The notes: a model not told the origin generated them from the letters alone. A stretch of 62,500 bases of DNA from Symbiodinium natans (GCA_905221605.1 CAJNDS010001335.1:442501-505000); one strand, 5' to 3'; numbered from the stretch's first letter, positions 51,252-60,014 are shown. Translations and numbers: made by a program.

Positions 51252-51733
51252 ACTCTATATGTTTCAAAAATAATAAGGGGGCCCGTATCCCTTCAAGCAA
51301 GGGTAAGGGTACAAACTCCTCGTTGTTCCCTTCTAGGGAGATGGGGAACGATCGCGTCCGTAGTGATCCCTGTGCGCACTTCGGCGCCGGACCAGCTCCA
51401 GGAACGCCTGAGATGGGGCATTGGGTGCATTGGTGATACTCGTCGATGCCGTAGGTGGGGTTGCTGGCGTCTCCGGGACGCGGTCGTCGTCCATCGGTGC
51501 TGGAATTGGCACCGGAGGTGGAGGTGGCGGTGGTAGCGCCAACCTTGGTTTCGCCGCGGCCCTGGCGATCTCGATGACGTCCGTTCTCATCCTCCTTCTT
51601 TCTTGATACGCCTGACCAGAAACCAGTCCCATCTCCAACTCCATCCTCAGGCTCATTGGACGGAATGCACCCTATGCTTCCACCCGTAGATTTCGGGTTC
51701 GAGCTTGGGATTGAGGAGTCTGTGTGCTCAGGG
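51252..51733 (-). CDS. 482-base exon, largest single open island
   Basis: Acceptor CTTGACATTGTCCCTCAG is strong; one frame stays open for 160 codons to GAGT|GTATGT, a good donor (phase 1). The protein begins SPEHTDSSIPSSNPKS, is polar and charged in the middle (RKKEDENGRHRDRQGR), has a cysteine pair CTQC and a more hydrophobic end (GIRAPLLFLKHIE). Low-complexity, probably disordered. A second minus frame with a proline run is open over part of it. Family not recognised. Confidence 0.6.
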
Positions 51734-51840
51734 CTGAGGGACAATGTCAAGGCTGTCGAGACCCGGAATGCTCAAGAAGCCTGCCAGCAACCTCCAAAAG
51801 GATTTCGGGTTTAGGGGGCCTCCTAAGAATTGCTGTGACT

Positions 51841-51859
51841 TGGGGGGGGGGGGGGGGGG
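51841..51859 (+). repeat. poly-G run
   Basis: About 18 G. Confidence 0.95.
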
Positions 51860-51894
51860 TACGTACGCAAGGGGCAGCAAGGGTACATACCACC

Positions 51895-51932
51895 ATGACT
51901 AGGGGGCATGAACCCCGAATCTTGGCAGCCGA
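51895..51932 (+). CDS. possible exon before T2
   Basis: From about ATGACTAG|GGGG the plus strand reads HEPRILAA to GCCGA|GTAACC (T2 donor). After the element the frame would continue NSKKKSPGRISL and stop, a possible protein end. Confidence 0.33.
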
Positions 51933-52029
51933 GTAACCACATCTTAATACGGGCAACCCTTTTTGTGTTGGTTACTTTATAAGGGAACCTTTAACCAAAA
52001 AGGGAAAAGGGTACCACTAAACTACCAAG
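51921..52029 (+). mobile_element. family T2 element, uninterrupted copy
   Basis: CTTGGCAGCCGAGTAACC to GTACCACTAAACTACCAAG; GGGCAACCCTTTTTG and TTTATAAGGGAACC inside. Serves as the empty-site reference for the split copy at 18424. Confidence 0.75.
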
Positions 52030-52244
52030 GAATTCGAAGAAAAAGTCCCCAGGCAGGATAAGCCTCTGACAGTTAGGCGCAATCTGACAGCCCGAGACCC
52101 AGGGTTTAGGGTTTAGGGTTTAGGGTTTAGGGCTTAGGGTTTAAAGACCTCGGAGCGGCACTCGCACCACGCAGCTGAGCATGCGGTCAGGGTCCCCCGA
52201 CCTTTCGCTAAGGAACTTAGATGAAGCTCCCATAATGAGGGTCT

Positions 52245-52372
52245 AGGGTCTAGGGTTTAGGGTTTGGGGTTTGGGGTTTGGTGTTTGGGGTTTTCGGTCG
52301 TAGGGTTTGGGGTTTGGGGTTTAGGGTTTGGGGTTTAGGGTTTGGGGTTTAGGGTTTACGGTTTTAGGGTTC
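52245..52372 (+). repeat. mixed TTTGGGG / TTTAGGG tract
   Basis: About 17 heptamers, alternating variants. Confidence 0.95.
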
Positions 52373-52497
52373 GGGGATGAGAGTGCATAGACTTGTCGCC
52401 CATACGCGGGAGAAGAATTCCCTCAGCAGCAGCAATGTATTGGGGCTTAGACTAGTGCCTAGCAAGGACTTAAAGATCAAGGTACCTTAATCGATAT

Positions 52498-52607
52498 CTA
52501 GACCCAAGAGTAACCTAGGAATAAAAAAGGTGCCCTTGTTGGTTTAGAGGAGATTCTGCAGGAAACTAAACCCCAAAAAAGGCATAAGGGCTTACCCGGG
52601 CTCCCAG
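52498..52607 (+). mobile_element. family T2 element
   Basis: CTAGACCCAAGAGTAACC to TTACCCGGGCTCCCAG with AAAGGTGCCCTTGTTGG. Confidence 0.72.
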
Positions 52608-52708
52608 TGTAATATATGTGCGTTTACAACCCTGTCGCGAAGAGCCAGTAAGCGCTGGCTTGAGCTTGTAGGCCGTAGGATTTGGCAGCTTGGGCGAGGA
52701 ATTGAATC

Positions 52709-52970
52709 TTAAAACACGGACTCAAACCCTGAGGGAATGGCATTGCACAAGTTGCGCTCCGGGTTCACTACCAGGTTCGGCGGCGTAAACCACTTTTTGT
52801 CCTTGCAAAGTTCAGGAAGTTCAATGGCCGCATATATCGACATGCCTTCCATCAGCATGCCGGTGAGTTTGCCCGCCAACTTTGTATCGCACTCGCCGAC
52901 AGCTGTATATATGAGTTCTCCAAACTCTTTTGTTCTGCTTCCTGTAGCCGATTCATACGGAGGACCAACC
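52709..52970 (-). CDS. PABC/MLLE-like domain exon
   Basis: In one minus frame the island reads ELIYTAVGECDTKLAG, then GKLTGMLMEGMS, then IELPELC. This matches the order of the PABC (MLLE) peptide-binding domain, whose signature is close to KITGMLLE. The domain binds PAM2 motifs in translation and mRNA-decay proteins and is found in poly(A)-binding protein and in UBR5-type ligases. The exon starts exactly at TTTAG|GG of a telomeric tract. The frame ends with a stop at 52709; alternatively a GTAGTG donor leads to a further frame (LAQAAKSYGLQAQASAYW) down to about 52634. Which parent protein it belongs to is not known. Confidence 0.62.
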
Positions 52971-53039
52971 CTAAACCCTAAACCCTAAACCCTAAACCCT
53001 AAACTCTAAACCCTAAACCCTAAACCCTAAACCCTAGAC
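52971..53039 (-). repeat. 69-base telomeric tract as putative intron
   Basis: On the coding strand it runs GTCTAGGG to TTTAG, wholly telomeric heptamers. Donor TG|GTCTAG and acceptor TTTAG|G join the flanking exons in phase. Confidence 0.55.
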
Positions 53040-53084
53040 CACACCTCCTCAAACTCTTCATTGGCATCACGGGTTGCCATCTTT
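53040..53084 (-). CDS. exon upstream of the MLLE exon
   Basis: Acceptor TGCTGCGGGACAG; one base, 14 codons KMATRDANEEFEEV and two bases, phase-compatible with 52709-52970 across the telomeric tract. Confidence 0.45.
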
Positions 53085-53490
53085 CTGTCCCGCAGCATGC
53101 GTCACTTCGACGCCTCGGTACCGTGTCCAGAGGTTTAGGGTTTCGGGTTTAGGGTTTAGGTTTTAGGGTTTAGGGTTGAGTGTTTGGGGTTTAGGGTCTA
53201 TTGCTCTTTTTCAGAGACCTTCAACAGCGCCCCTTTGAAGCCTTGCGGCCGCTGCCCAACGGAGACTTTCCCCGAGCCTTGACCCCAAAAACCTCAGACC
53301 TTTTGGAGAAGAAAAATGCCTGAAACCCCAAGACCCTCGGGAAAGGCCTTGGATTTGGGGTTTAGGGTTCAGGGTTTAGGGTTTAGGGGTTCAGGGCTCA
53401 ATGTTCGGAGCTTAATTAGGGTTTAGGGAACCCTGAGGTGAGAAACCCTCAACCCTCAAGCATCGAAAATCCCAAGCGCACTCTATGGAC
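53085..53490. other. TTTAGGG tract and island with competing frames
   Basis: CTATTGCTCTTTTTCAG at about 53196-53212 is an excellent plus-strand acceptor and the frame reads TFNSAPLKPCGRCPTE then stops at CCTTGA; no donor found. Left uncalled. Confidence 0.35.
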
Positions 53491-53491
53491 C

Positions 53492-53620
53492 CCTAAACCC
53501 TAAACCCTAAACCCTAAACCCTAAACCCTAAACCCTAAACCCTAAACCCTAAACCCTAAACCCTAAAGCCCAAACCCTAAACCCTAAACCCAAAACCCTA
53601 AACCCTAAACCCGCACACCC
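53492..53620 (-). repeat. CCCTAAA tract
   Basis: About 17 heptamers. Confidence 0.97.
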
Positions 53621-53679
53621 CAAACCCTCGCCCTACGAAGCCTGCCACACCGCTTTGACACCCTAGCACTCCGAGACTT

Positions 53680-53776
53680 GTGGGGGGGGGGGGGGTGGGT
53701 GAGGGGTTTAGGGTTTAGGGTTTAGGGTTTAGGGTTTAGGGTTTAGGGTTTAGGGTTTAGGGTTTAGGGTTTAGGG
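53680..53776 (+). repeat. poly-G run and TTTAGGG tract
   Basis: G-run at 53681-53693, then about ten perfect heptamers from 53704. Confidence 0.97.
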
Positions 53777-53829
53777 CTCGCAAGGGGCCAGGGGCAGAGG
53801 CTTTTGCCCGAAACCCCGACTCCCTCCAC

Positions 53830-53897
53830 CCACAAAGCATCCCACAGCATCATCGTCAGCTGCTGTGCCATGGCCAGAGCCTGGTTCCGCATGTGTG
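53830..53897 (-). CDS. exon beginning at a T1 end
   Basis: Starts right after the T1-type end ACCTCCAAG|CA; two bases then 22 codons (MRNQALAMAQQLTMMLWD within), donor TTGTGG|GTGGAG, phase 0. Methionine/glutamine-rich amphipathic stretch; unknown protein. Confidence 0.52.
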
Positions 53898-53999
53898 CTT
53901 GGAGGTTCTTAGGGTTTAGGGTTTAGGGTTTAGGGTTTAGGGTTTCAAACAATTACAACTGTACTCATAACCAGAGCCTGGTTCCGCTTGTGTGCTTGG
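53874..53999. repeat. 29-base direct repeat around a T1/telomeric insertion
   Basis: 53874-53902 and 53971-53999 are identical but for one base. The 68 bases between are T1 fragments (AGGTTC; CAATTACAACTGTACTC) and five to six TTTAGGG units. Exon sequence is therefore duplicated on both sides of the insertion. Confidence 0.85.
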
Positions 54000-54092
54000 G
54001 TAGGCGCGGGGGGTTATGGGTTGAGGGTGTGAGGTCTGTGGCTTAGGGTGCTCCATGATGAAAGAGAGAACCCCAAGAAACTAAACCTCAAG

Positions 54093-54160
54093 CCTTGGGA
54101 TGTTTCTGCTGATACTAACAGTCCTTAATGGGCTTGTAGTATCCCTAGTATAATGAGTAG
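54093..54160 (+). mobile_element. family T3 left half
   Basis: CCTTGGGATGTTTCTGC and ACTAACAGTCCTTAATGGG; the right half is unrecognisable. Confidence 0.55.
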
Positions 54161-54193
54161 CATAGGGTATTAAGGTTTCTGAGCATGACCCCA

Positions 54194-54330
54194 ATAGTAT
54201 GGGGCACGCTTTAGGGGGTTACGAAAATAGGGGACCCCAAATATAGACCCCCAAATATTAGAATTCCCTTAAACCCTAAACCCTAAACCCTAACCCCTAA
54301 ACCCTAAACCCTGAACGCCCCCATCTGGGG
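54194..54330 (+). mobile_element. family T4 element with telomeric insert
   Basis: GGGGGTTACGAAAATAGGGG, CCAAATATTAGAATTCCCTT, then CCCTAAA units (about 54271-54313), then GCCCCCATCTGG. The tract sits in the right half. Confidence 0.68.
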
Positions 54331-54347
54331 GGGGGGGGGGGGGGGGG
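54327..54347 (+). repeat. poly-G run
   Basis: About 20 G at the end of the T4 element. Confidence 0.95.
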
Positions 54348-54475
54348 AAGGTTCTACTTTTTGCATCCTCCCAGGGGTCTGGGTATAGGCGGCGTAGAGT
54401 TAGGGTTTGGGCGATTCAGGTCTTCGGGCAGGCACGCCTCGGAAGTGAAGCAAAAGGTGAACATGGAAGCCAGTT

Positions 54476-54582
54476 TAGGGTTTAGGGTTTAGGGTTTAGG
54501 GTTTAGGGTTTAGGGTTTAGGATTTAGGATTTAGGGTTTAGGGTTTAGGGTTTAGGGTTTAGGGTCTAGGGTTTAGGGTCCA
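54476..54582 (+). repeat. TTTAGGG tract
   Basis: About 15 heptamers. Confidence 0.97.
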
Positions 54583-54591
54583 GGCCTTCAC

Positions 54592-54638
54592 CAGCACATT
54601 CGCATGCCTTAGCAGAAGCTGGCGTGTCTCTCCAAGTC
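54592..54638 (-). CDS. exon, unknown protein
   Basis: Acceptor CCTACTCTAG; two bases then 15 codons LGETRQLLLRHANVL, donor GTGCTG|GTGAAG, phase 0. Confidence 0.45.
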
Positions 54639-54799
54639 CTAGAGTAGGGTTTGGGGTTTGGAGTTTAGGCCTTAGGGTTTCGGGGTGTAGGGTGTAGGTG
54701 TAGGGGTCAGGGTGTTGGGTTGATTGACAGTGTGGTTTGTGAGTTGCTTAACTCAGCTCACCTCCAAAAAGCAAGCCTAATCTCCCAAACCACCTCCTG

Positions 54800-54862
54800 A
54801 CACTAAACCCTAAACCCTAAACCCTAAACCCTAAACCCTAAACCCTAAACCCTAAACCCTAA
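54800..54862 (-). repeat. CCCTAAA tract
   Basis: Nine perfect heptamers. Confidence 0.98.
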
Positions 54863-55099
54863 TATCCAGGACCCTTGAACCTCTGTGGTTCTCAAAGTTC
54901 TTAACCCTGGGCCCTAAACTGAAAACCCAAGAGACCCCAAAACCCTAAACGACGTTGAGACCCTACAGGCCTTGGGGACCAAGGTTCAGGGGCTTCGGGT
55001 CTAGAGTGCAGCGTTTGTAGGGTGTAGGGTTTAGGGCTTGTAGGGTTTGGGGTTTGGGGCTTTGTAGCGTTTAGGGTTTAGGGCTTTGTAGCGTTTAGG

Positions 55100-55203
55100 G
55101 TTTAGAGTTTAGGGTTTAGGGTTCAGGGTTCAGGGTTCAGGGTTCAGGGTTCAGGGTTCAGGGTTTAGGGTTTAGGGTTTAGGGTTTAGGGTTTAGGGTT
55201 TAG
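55100..55203 (+). repeat. TTTAGGG / TTCAGGG tract
   Basis: TTTAGGG, six TTCAGGG, TTTAGGG. Confidence 0.97.
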
Positions 55204-55207
55204 TAAC

Positions 55208-55260
55208 AGCAGGCAGGGTGCTGTCGCGTGCAGAGCGCCTCAATCACCACGGGGACGTGC
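55208..55260 (-). CDS. exon, phase-linked to 56249-56298
   Basis: Acceptor GGGCCATGAAAG; one base then 17 codons HVPVVIEALCTRQHPAC and one base, donor TGCT|GTTACT. Starts in the phase left by the exon at 56249-56298. Confidence 0.48.
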
Positions 55261-55345
55261 CTTTCATGGCCCCTAAACCCTATGAAGCCCTAAACCCTAT
55301 GAAGCCCTAAAACCTAAACCCTAGCCCCTGCCCTAAACCCTAAAC

Positions 55346-55459
55346 CTAGGCTGCCCAGTAAGCTAGGCTAAAAAAGGGTGCCCATTTTTGCTTAAAGGGG
55401 TTTATAAGGGAACCTAAACCCCGAAAAAAAGGGAATAAGGGTACTACTGGGCATCCTAG
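55346..55459 (+). mobile_element. family T2 element, best-preserved ends
   Basis: CTAGGCTGCCCAGTAAGC to TACTGGGCATCCTAG: a 15-base terminal inverted repeat with one mismatch. GTAAGC lies ten bases inside, TAG at the end. Confidence 0.78.
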
Positions 55460-55727
55460 AAACCCTAAATCCAACCCCCCCACTCACCTTGGGTTTAGGG
55501 AGCAGTTGGGCTTGGAGTAAAGCATAGGGTGTAGCCTTTAGGGTGGAGGGTTAAGACCGTTAGGGTGTAGGGTTAAGAGCCGAGGGTTTAGGATCCAGGA
55601 TCGAAAGTGGAGAGCCTAGGGATTGCTACTTGCCCGTTTTCCTACAAGAGCTAAACGTTAACACGTGGGCTCTATTGAGATGGTCGAAAGATGATGGTGC
55701 TGCCCTTAAACCCCAAGCCGACCCTGA

Positions 55728-55793
55728 TTTTAGGGGGATTCTCATATTTTGGGGTCTATGTCATTAAGTGCCCTGTATTTGCGCAAACTCCCA
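55728..55793 (-). mobile_element. family T4 fragment
   Basis: Minus strand: CATGTGGGAGTTTGCGC and CATAGACCCCAAAATATG. Upstream of it (about 55795-55845) the minus strand reads RRESEKEALINACG, a possible exon using GGGA|GTTTGC. Confidence 0.5.
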
Positions 55794-55906
55794 CATGCAT
55801 TTATAAGAGCTTCCTTTTCTGATTCGCGTCTACTGCACGGGTGTTGGAGCACCCCCCCCCCCTCAAGCACCTTAGACTCCATAGCCTGAGCCCCTTAACC
55901 ATGAAC

Positions 55907-55976
55907 GCCCTAAACCCTAAACCCTAAACCCTAAACCCTAAACCCCAAACCCTAAACCCTAAACCCTAAACCCTAC
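55907..55976 (-). repeat. CCCTAAA tract
   Basis: Ten heptamers. Confidence 0.97.
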
Positions 55977-56070
55977 TAATCCTAAACCCTATACCATTCA
56001 CGCTCCAAGCCGTGAACCCCCCAAGTCTTCATCCCAAAACTTCCTGTGAAAACCCCGAAGCCCGGTGGGG

Positions 56071-56229
56071 TTAGAAAGTACAGTTAACCCTAACCCTAAA
56101 CCAAAAACCCTAAACCCTAAACCCTAAACCCTAAACCCTAAACCCTAAACCCTAAACCCTAAACCCTAAACCCTAAACCCTAAACCCTAAACCAATTACA
56201 ATTGGTTCATAAGTACCAGGAACCTCCAA
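56071..56229 (-). mobile_element. family T1 fragment split by a telomeric tract
   Basis: TTAGAAAGTACAGTTA, then CCCTAAA x15, then TTACAATTGGTTCATAAG to AACCTCC. Compared with 60904-61042 the tract sits between CAGTTA and CAATTGG, with TTA on both sides. Confidence 0.72.
56087..56195 (-). repeat. CCCTAAA tract inside T1
   Basis: About 15 heptamers. Confidence 0.97.
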
Positions 56230-56248
56230 ACAGTGGGCACATGCGCAC

Positions 56249-56298
56249 CTGCTCCGCATCTTCCGCTCCATGAGGATGGCGTGCGCCAGCTTTCGCAC
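56249..56298 (-). CDS. exon with strong acceptor
   Basis: Acceptor GGTCTCATTTTCCAG is excellent; 16 codons VRKLAHAILMERKMRS plus two bases, donor AGCAG|GTGCGC. Phase 0 from the exon at 56410-56473. Unknown protein. Confidence 0.56.
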
Positions 56299-56409
56299 CT
56301 GGAAAATGAGACCACGGGTTTAGGGTCTAGGGTTTAGGGTTTAGGGTTTAGGGTTTAGGGTTTAGGGTTCAGGCTCCAACAAGAGGAGCAGAAGGGTCGC
56401 CTTTCTTAC

Positions 56410-56473
56410 CGGGTCTATACTGGGGTGGGTTTGGAGGCTACATAGCGGTTGGGGCCCACCGAAATCTTCGAAG
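56410..56473 (-). CDS. exon with strong donor
   Basis: Acceptor GATTTTTGGAATAG; one base then 21 codons (FEDFGGPQPLCSLQTHPS within), donor CCCG|GTAAGA, phase 0. Confidence 0.53.
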
Positions 56474-56640
56474 CTATTCCAAAAATCAACCCCAGCGTAA
56501 GGCTTTATGACTTAGGGTGGTCTTGGGTTACCTGTTGCAACTCTATAAGGGATCCGAACCATGAAAAAAGACCCTTTTCTGATTGAGGGATTCGGAATAA
56601 GGATGTTCCTGTGCGTCCTGGACGAGGTTCACGGGGCCGA
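56474..56640 (-). other. degraded T2-like element and possible exon
   Basis: GGTAACCCAAGACCACC and GGTCTTTTTTCATGG (minus) resemble T2. 56597-56636 on minus reads EVGPVNLVQDAQ, in phase with the exon at 56810-56878, but the donor is unclear. Confidence 0.38.
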
Positions 56641-56809
56641 CCTCTCCTTAGGGGTTTAGGGTTTAGGGTTTTTGGTGTAGGGTATAGGGTCTAGAGTTTA
56701 GGGTTTAGGGTTTAGGGTAGAGGGTTTAGGGTTTAGGGTTTTTTGTTCTGGAGGCTTTTGGCCTGGGTCACCAGACTGCCTGCTTCCGTCATCTCTTCCG
56801 TCATCTAAC

Positions 56810-56878
56810 CTGCTTCATACGTCACATGGTTCATATGTCGAAGCATGAAGCATCCTGGCATGATGCATACGTCGTCGC
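56810..56878 (-). CDS. exon, phase-linked to 57189-57312
   Basis: Acceptor ACAGTTTCCTACATAG; two bases, 22 codons (CIMPGCFMLRHMNHVTYE within), one base, donor AAGCAG|GTTAGA. Phase fits the upstream exon. Confidence 0.52.
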
Positions 56879-57002
56879 CTATGTAGGAAACTGTCCACAG
56901 ATCAAGTCCTAAACCTACCAACCCTCCTGAGCCTTGATCCCTAAAATCGTATGACACCCCGGGCCCGACTCCTTAGGAACCCTGAACCCTAAACCTTCTG
57001 AC

Positions 57003-57178
57003 GAAACCCGAAACCCGAAACCCTGAACCCTGAACCCTGAACCCTAAACCCTAAACCCTAAACCCTAAACCCTAAACCCTAAACCCTAAACCCTAAACCC
57101 TAAACCCTAAACCCTAAACCCTAAACCCTAAACCCTAAACCCTAAACCCTAAACCCTAAACCCTAAACCCTAAACCGA
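57003..57178 (-). repeat. long CCCTAAA tract
   Basis: About 24 heptamers, nearly all perfect. Confidence 0.98.
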
Positions 57179-57188
57179 ACCCTGAAAC

Positions 57189-57312
57189 CTTCCTGCGCCA
57201 AGTGCGGGACGCTGGTCGCGGCTGCCACGCGCAGCGGGGCGACCACTTCGAAGCGATAGCCCTGGGCTCCTGGAACTATCATAAGGCACCAGGAAGTGCA
57301 AGGGGTCAAGGT
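57189..57312 (-). CDS. 124-base exon, strand contested
   Basis: Acceptor ACACCCGCTCCCTAG and donor GGAAG|GTTTCA on the minus strand; frame PGAQGYRFEVVAPLRVAA and on, phase 1. All three minus frames and one plus frame are open, and the plus strand has a GTAAGG donor at 57354, so confidence is limited. Confidence 0.42.
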
Positions 57313-57535
57313 CTAGGGAGCGGGTGTACCAGTTAGGGACCATGTCCACAAGTAAGGCCCCCAAAAACCGATTTAGGGTTTAAAGTTAGATAGGGGCTTC
57401 GGGTTGAAGATTAAGCTTGCGGCTTATTGGTGTTGAGGCTTGAAGGTTGGGACTTAAGTTTAGAGGGTTTAGTTGGGCCTACGGAGAACGCATGATGCAC
57501 TGAAAATGGCTGAGCAGTGGCCGGGGAAGGAAGTT

Positions 57536-57610
57536 TTAGGGTTTAGGGTTTAGGGTTTAGGGTTAGGGGTTTAGGGTTTCGGGTTTAGGGTTTCGGGTTT
57601 CGGGTTTAGG
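57536..57610 (+). repeat. TTTAGGG tract with TTTCGGG variants
   Basis: About ten heptamers. Confidence 0.95.
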
Positions 57611-57704
57611 GATGATCAGGTTCGAGTGTTCAGGGCTCTGGGGCTCCAAAGATTTAGTCTGCAGGGTTGAGGGATTATAGTGTTCTTGGGCTCAGGGTTG
57701 AGGC

Positions 57705-57795
57705 TTAGGGTTTAGGGTTTAGGGTTTAGGGTTTAGGGTTTAGGGTTTAGGGTTTAGGGTTTACGGTTTAGGGTTTAGGGTTTAGGGTTTAGGGC
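57705..57795 (+). repeat. TTTAGGG tract
   Basis: About 12 heptamers. Confidence 0.97.
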
Positions 57796-57984
57796 TTGGG
57801 TTTAGGGCTTTTGGATTGTACGGGGTTCAGGATCCACAAGTCTAAGCCCGAAAGCACTAATCCCCCCTCACACCCAAAGAGAAATGCCATTGCAAGCCGC
57901 TTGTATACCCCGAATTCGCGTGACATGCCGCCCCCCATCATTCCTCTGTGTCGGGGCGTCCCTAAACCCTGTAAGCCTCAACCC

Positions 57985-58090
57985 CACCCTACACCCTACA
58001 CCCTACTCCCTACACCCTACACCCTATACACCCTACACCCTACACCCTACACCCTACACCCTACACCCTACACCCTACACCCTACACCTA
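57985..58090 (-). repeat. CCCTACA variant array
   Basis: About 13 CCCTACA heptamers, a variant almost absent elsewhere in the window. Confidence 0.97.
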
Positions 58091-58494
58091 AACGAGGCCT
58101 CCGGAGGAGGGTGCCACCAGGAAGCGGATCCCACGGATGGGTCGCCCGGAGAGGCGGCGATCTTGGGAGGGGTTCGGGTTTAGGGTTTTGGGGTTTTAGG
58201 GTTTAGGGTTTTAGGGTTTAGGGTTTAGGGTTCAGGGTTTCGGGTTTAGGGTTTAGGGATTCGGGCTTAAGGTTTCGGATCTAGGGTTTAGGGCTTAGGG
58301 CTTCGGATTTTGGATTTAAGGTTTTGGGTGTTGGGTTTTGGGATCTTGGCGGTGGGCGGGGTTGAGGGGCCAGGGTTCAAGGCTTAAAGGGCTAGGGTTT
58401 CGGGTTAGGGTTTTAGGGTTTAAGGGTTCAGGAGTTTCGGGGTCCAGGGTTAAGGGGGGGAGGGAGGACTGCACAAAGCCTTTCACCTTGCCAG

Positions 58495-58536
58495 GTTGCC
58501 AGATGTCTTGTGAGGGCGAAGAAAAACCGCGGTAAG
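58495..58536 (+). CDS. exon, phase-linked to the next
   Basis: Acceptor CTTTCACCTTGCCAG; 14 codons VARCLVRAKKNRGK, donor AAG|GTTTGG (GTAAGG five bases earlier is an alternative). Phase 0. Confidence 0.5.
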
Positions 58537-58610
58537 GTTTGGGGGGGGCCTTTCTTTCGGGATATAAGAAGGGACCCCAACATATTCTCCTCTTTATCTA
58601 CCTTGTGCAG

Positions 58611-58699
58611 TTCTTAAACACCGAAGTCGCTCCTACATTTCGCCTAAGGTCCCTTATGGAGGCTCCTCTCCTTCGGGCCCTTGAGTTTGTCCAAGACAG
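58611..58699 (+). CDS. exon with excellent splice sites
   Basis: Acceptor CTCTTTATCTACCTTGTGCAG is close to ideal (20 of its bases are pyrimidine-rich context) and donor GACAG|GTACGC is strong. 29 codons (EVAPTFRLRSLMEAPLLR within) plus two bases. Unknown protein. Confidence 0.6.
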
Positions 58700-58867
58700 G
58701 TACGCACGCTTTATTGCTGTCTGCATGGGGACTTAAACAACCCTAACACCCTCAAACCCTAAACCACCAAAAATCCTCAAAGCCAAAATCCCAGCCAAGC
58801 CCCAGAGCCGCAGACCCAAGGCCCTGAAAGCCCAAGCATAGAGCCCCAAACCCAAAACCCTAGATCC

Positions 58868-58976
58868 CATGTGCTCAGTTCTCTAGGTTATGGTTCCTCT
58901 TGGGGTCCTTGTCATAAGGCCGCCCGTCTTATTTACGGTACCCTACAATAGACCATCATCTAGAGAACTGACCATG
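58868..58976. mobile_element. small inverted-repeat element
   Basis: CATGTGCTCAGTTCTCTAGG at left is mirrored by CTAGAGAACTGACCATG at right. Single copy noticed; followed by imperfect CCCAAGCAG repeats to 59040. Confidence 0.72.
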
Positions 58977-59172
58977 TGCCCCAAGCAGCCCAAGCATCCC
59001 AAGCGACCAAAGTGTCCCAAGCAGCCCACATGTCTCAACAGGGCCCCAAGTGTCCCGGGAGAAGGCTTCAGGGAACCCTAAACCCTAAACCCTAAACCCT
59101 AAACCCTAAACCCTAAACCCTAAACCCTAAACCCTGAAGCCAAAAATCCACCCTAAGCCCGAAACCCGAAAC

Positions 59173-59280
59173 CCAAGCCAAGTCGGAAAGTCCTGTCCAA
59201 ACCCGCCATTGGCTGGGTGCCCAGCTTGCACCTTCCTCGCCACGAGGAGGCGGGGCCGGGGCCTTTCTGGATCCCTTTTG
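59173..59280 (-). CDS. 108-base exon between convergent tracts
   Basis: Acceptor CCGAAATCCCTTAG; one base, 35 codons (RLLVARKVQAGHPANGGF within), donor GCTTGG|GTTTCG. A plus frame is also open. Confidence 0.43.
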
Positions 59281-59288
59281 CTAAGGGA

Positions 59289-59611
59289 TTTCGGGTTTAG
59301 GGTTCAGGGTTTAGGGTTAGGGTTTAGGGTTTAGGGTTTAGGGTTTAGGGTTTAGGGTTTAGGGTTTAGGGTTTAGGGTTTAGGGTTTAGGGTTTAGGGT
59401 TTAGGGTTTAGGGTTTAGGGTTTAGGGTTTAGGGTTTAGGGTTTAGGGTTTAGGGTTTAGGGTTGAGGGTTTAGGGTTTAGGGTTTAGGGTTTAGGGTTT
59501 AGGGTTTAGGGTTTAGGGTTTAGGGTTTAGGGTTTGGGGTTCAGGGTTTAGGGTTTAGGGTTTAGGGTTTAGGGTTTAGGGCTTAGGGTTTACTAAACCC
59601 TAAACCCTAAT
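59289..59611 (+). repeat. longest TTTAGGG tract, with head-to-head end
   Basis: About 42 heptamers, then GGGTTTACTAAACCCTAAAC: at 59590-59611 the repeat turns directly into CCCTAAA. Confidence 0.98.
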
Positions 59612-60010
59612 TAGGGATCAAAAGTTTGGGCCCATAAGTTGGCTCCCTTGTCATCTAGCCCTTGTGTACGCTACATTTTATCAGGGTCCATGGGGCTCCA
59701 GGGGCCACACCAGCGGGCCCATGGTTCCAACCTTGGACTTTTGTAGGGGCTCCAGATCTGAGGGCTCACGTGGGATTATTGTTGGGCCTAAATAGGGAGT
59801 AATTATAGGGATTATGAGGATGATAGGCATTGCAGGCTTTCTATGGCTCATCGGTTTGAAAGTGTGTGTTGGGGTGCTAGGGTTTACGTTTAAAGGGGCT
59901 ATGGGGTTGATAGGGTAGCCTTTACCCTAAACCGGGGGGCTTGAGGTCTAGGAGTGCCGGTTGGGGTAAAGTAGGGGTTTGGGGTTGATGAGGTGTTTAC
60001 TGCTTAGGGT
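59612..60010. other. unique spacer, no decided exon
   Basis: 59620-59770 holds GGGCCCAT palindromes that may be an element; 59770-60000 is G-rich degenerate text. Confidence 0.45.
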
Positions 60011-60014
60011 TTGC

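Noticed and set aside
53195-53270. Plus-strand exon after CTATTGCTCTTTTTCAG
   Set aside because: The acceptor is excellent but the frame (TFNSAPLKPCGRCPTE) stops after about 22 codons without a donor; it may be a last exon, but neighbours support the minus strand.
57796-58206. 136- and 99-codon open frames over the CCCTACA array
   Set aside because: Mostly a translated heptamer array (TPYTLHP repeats).
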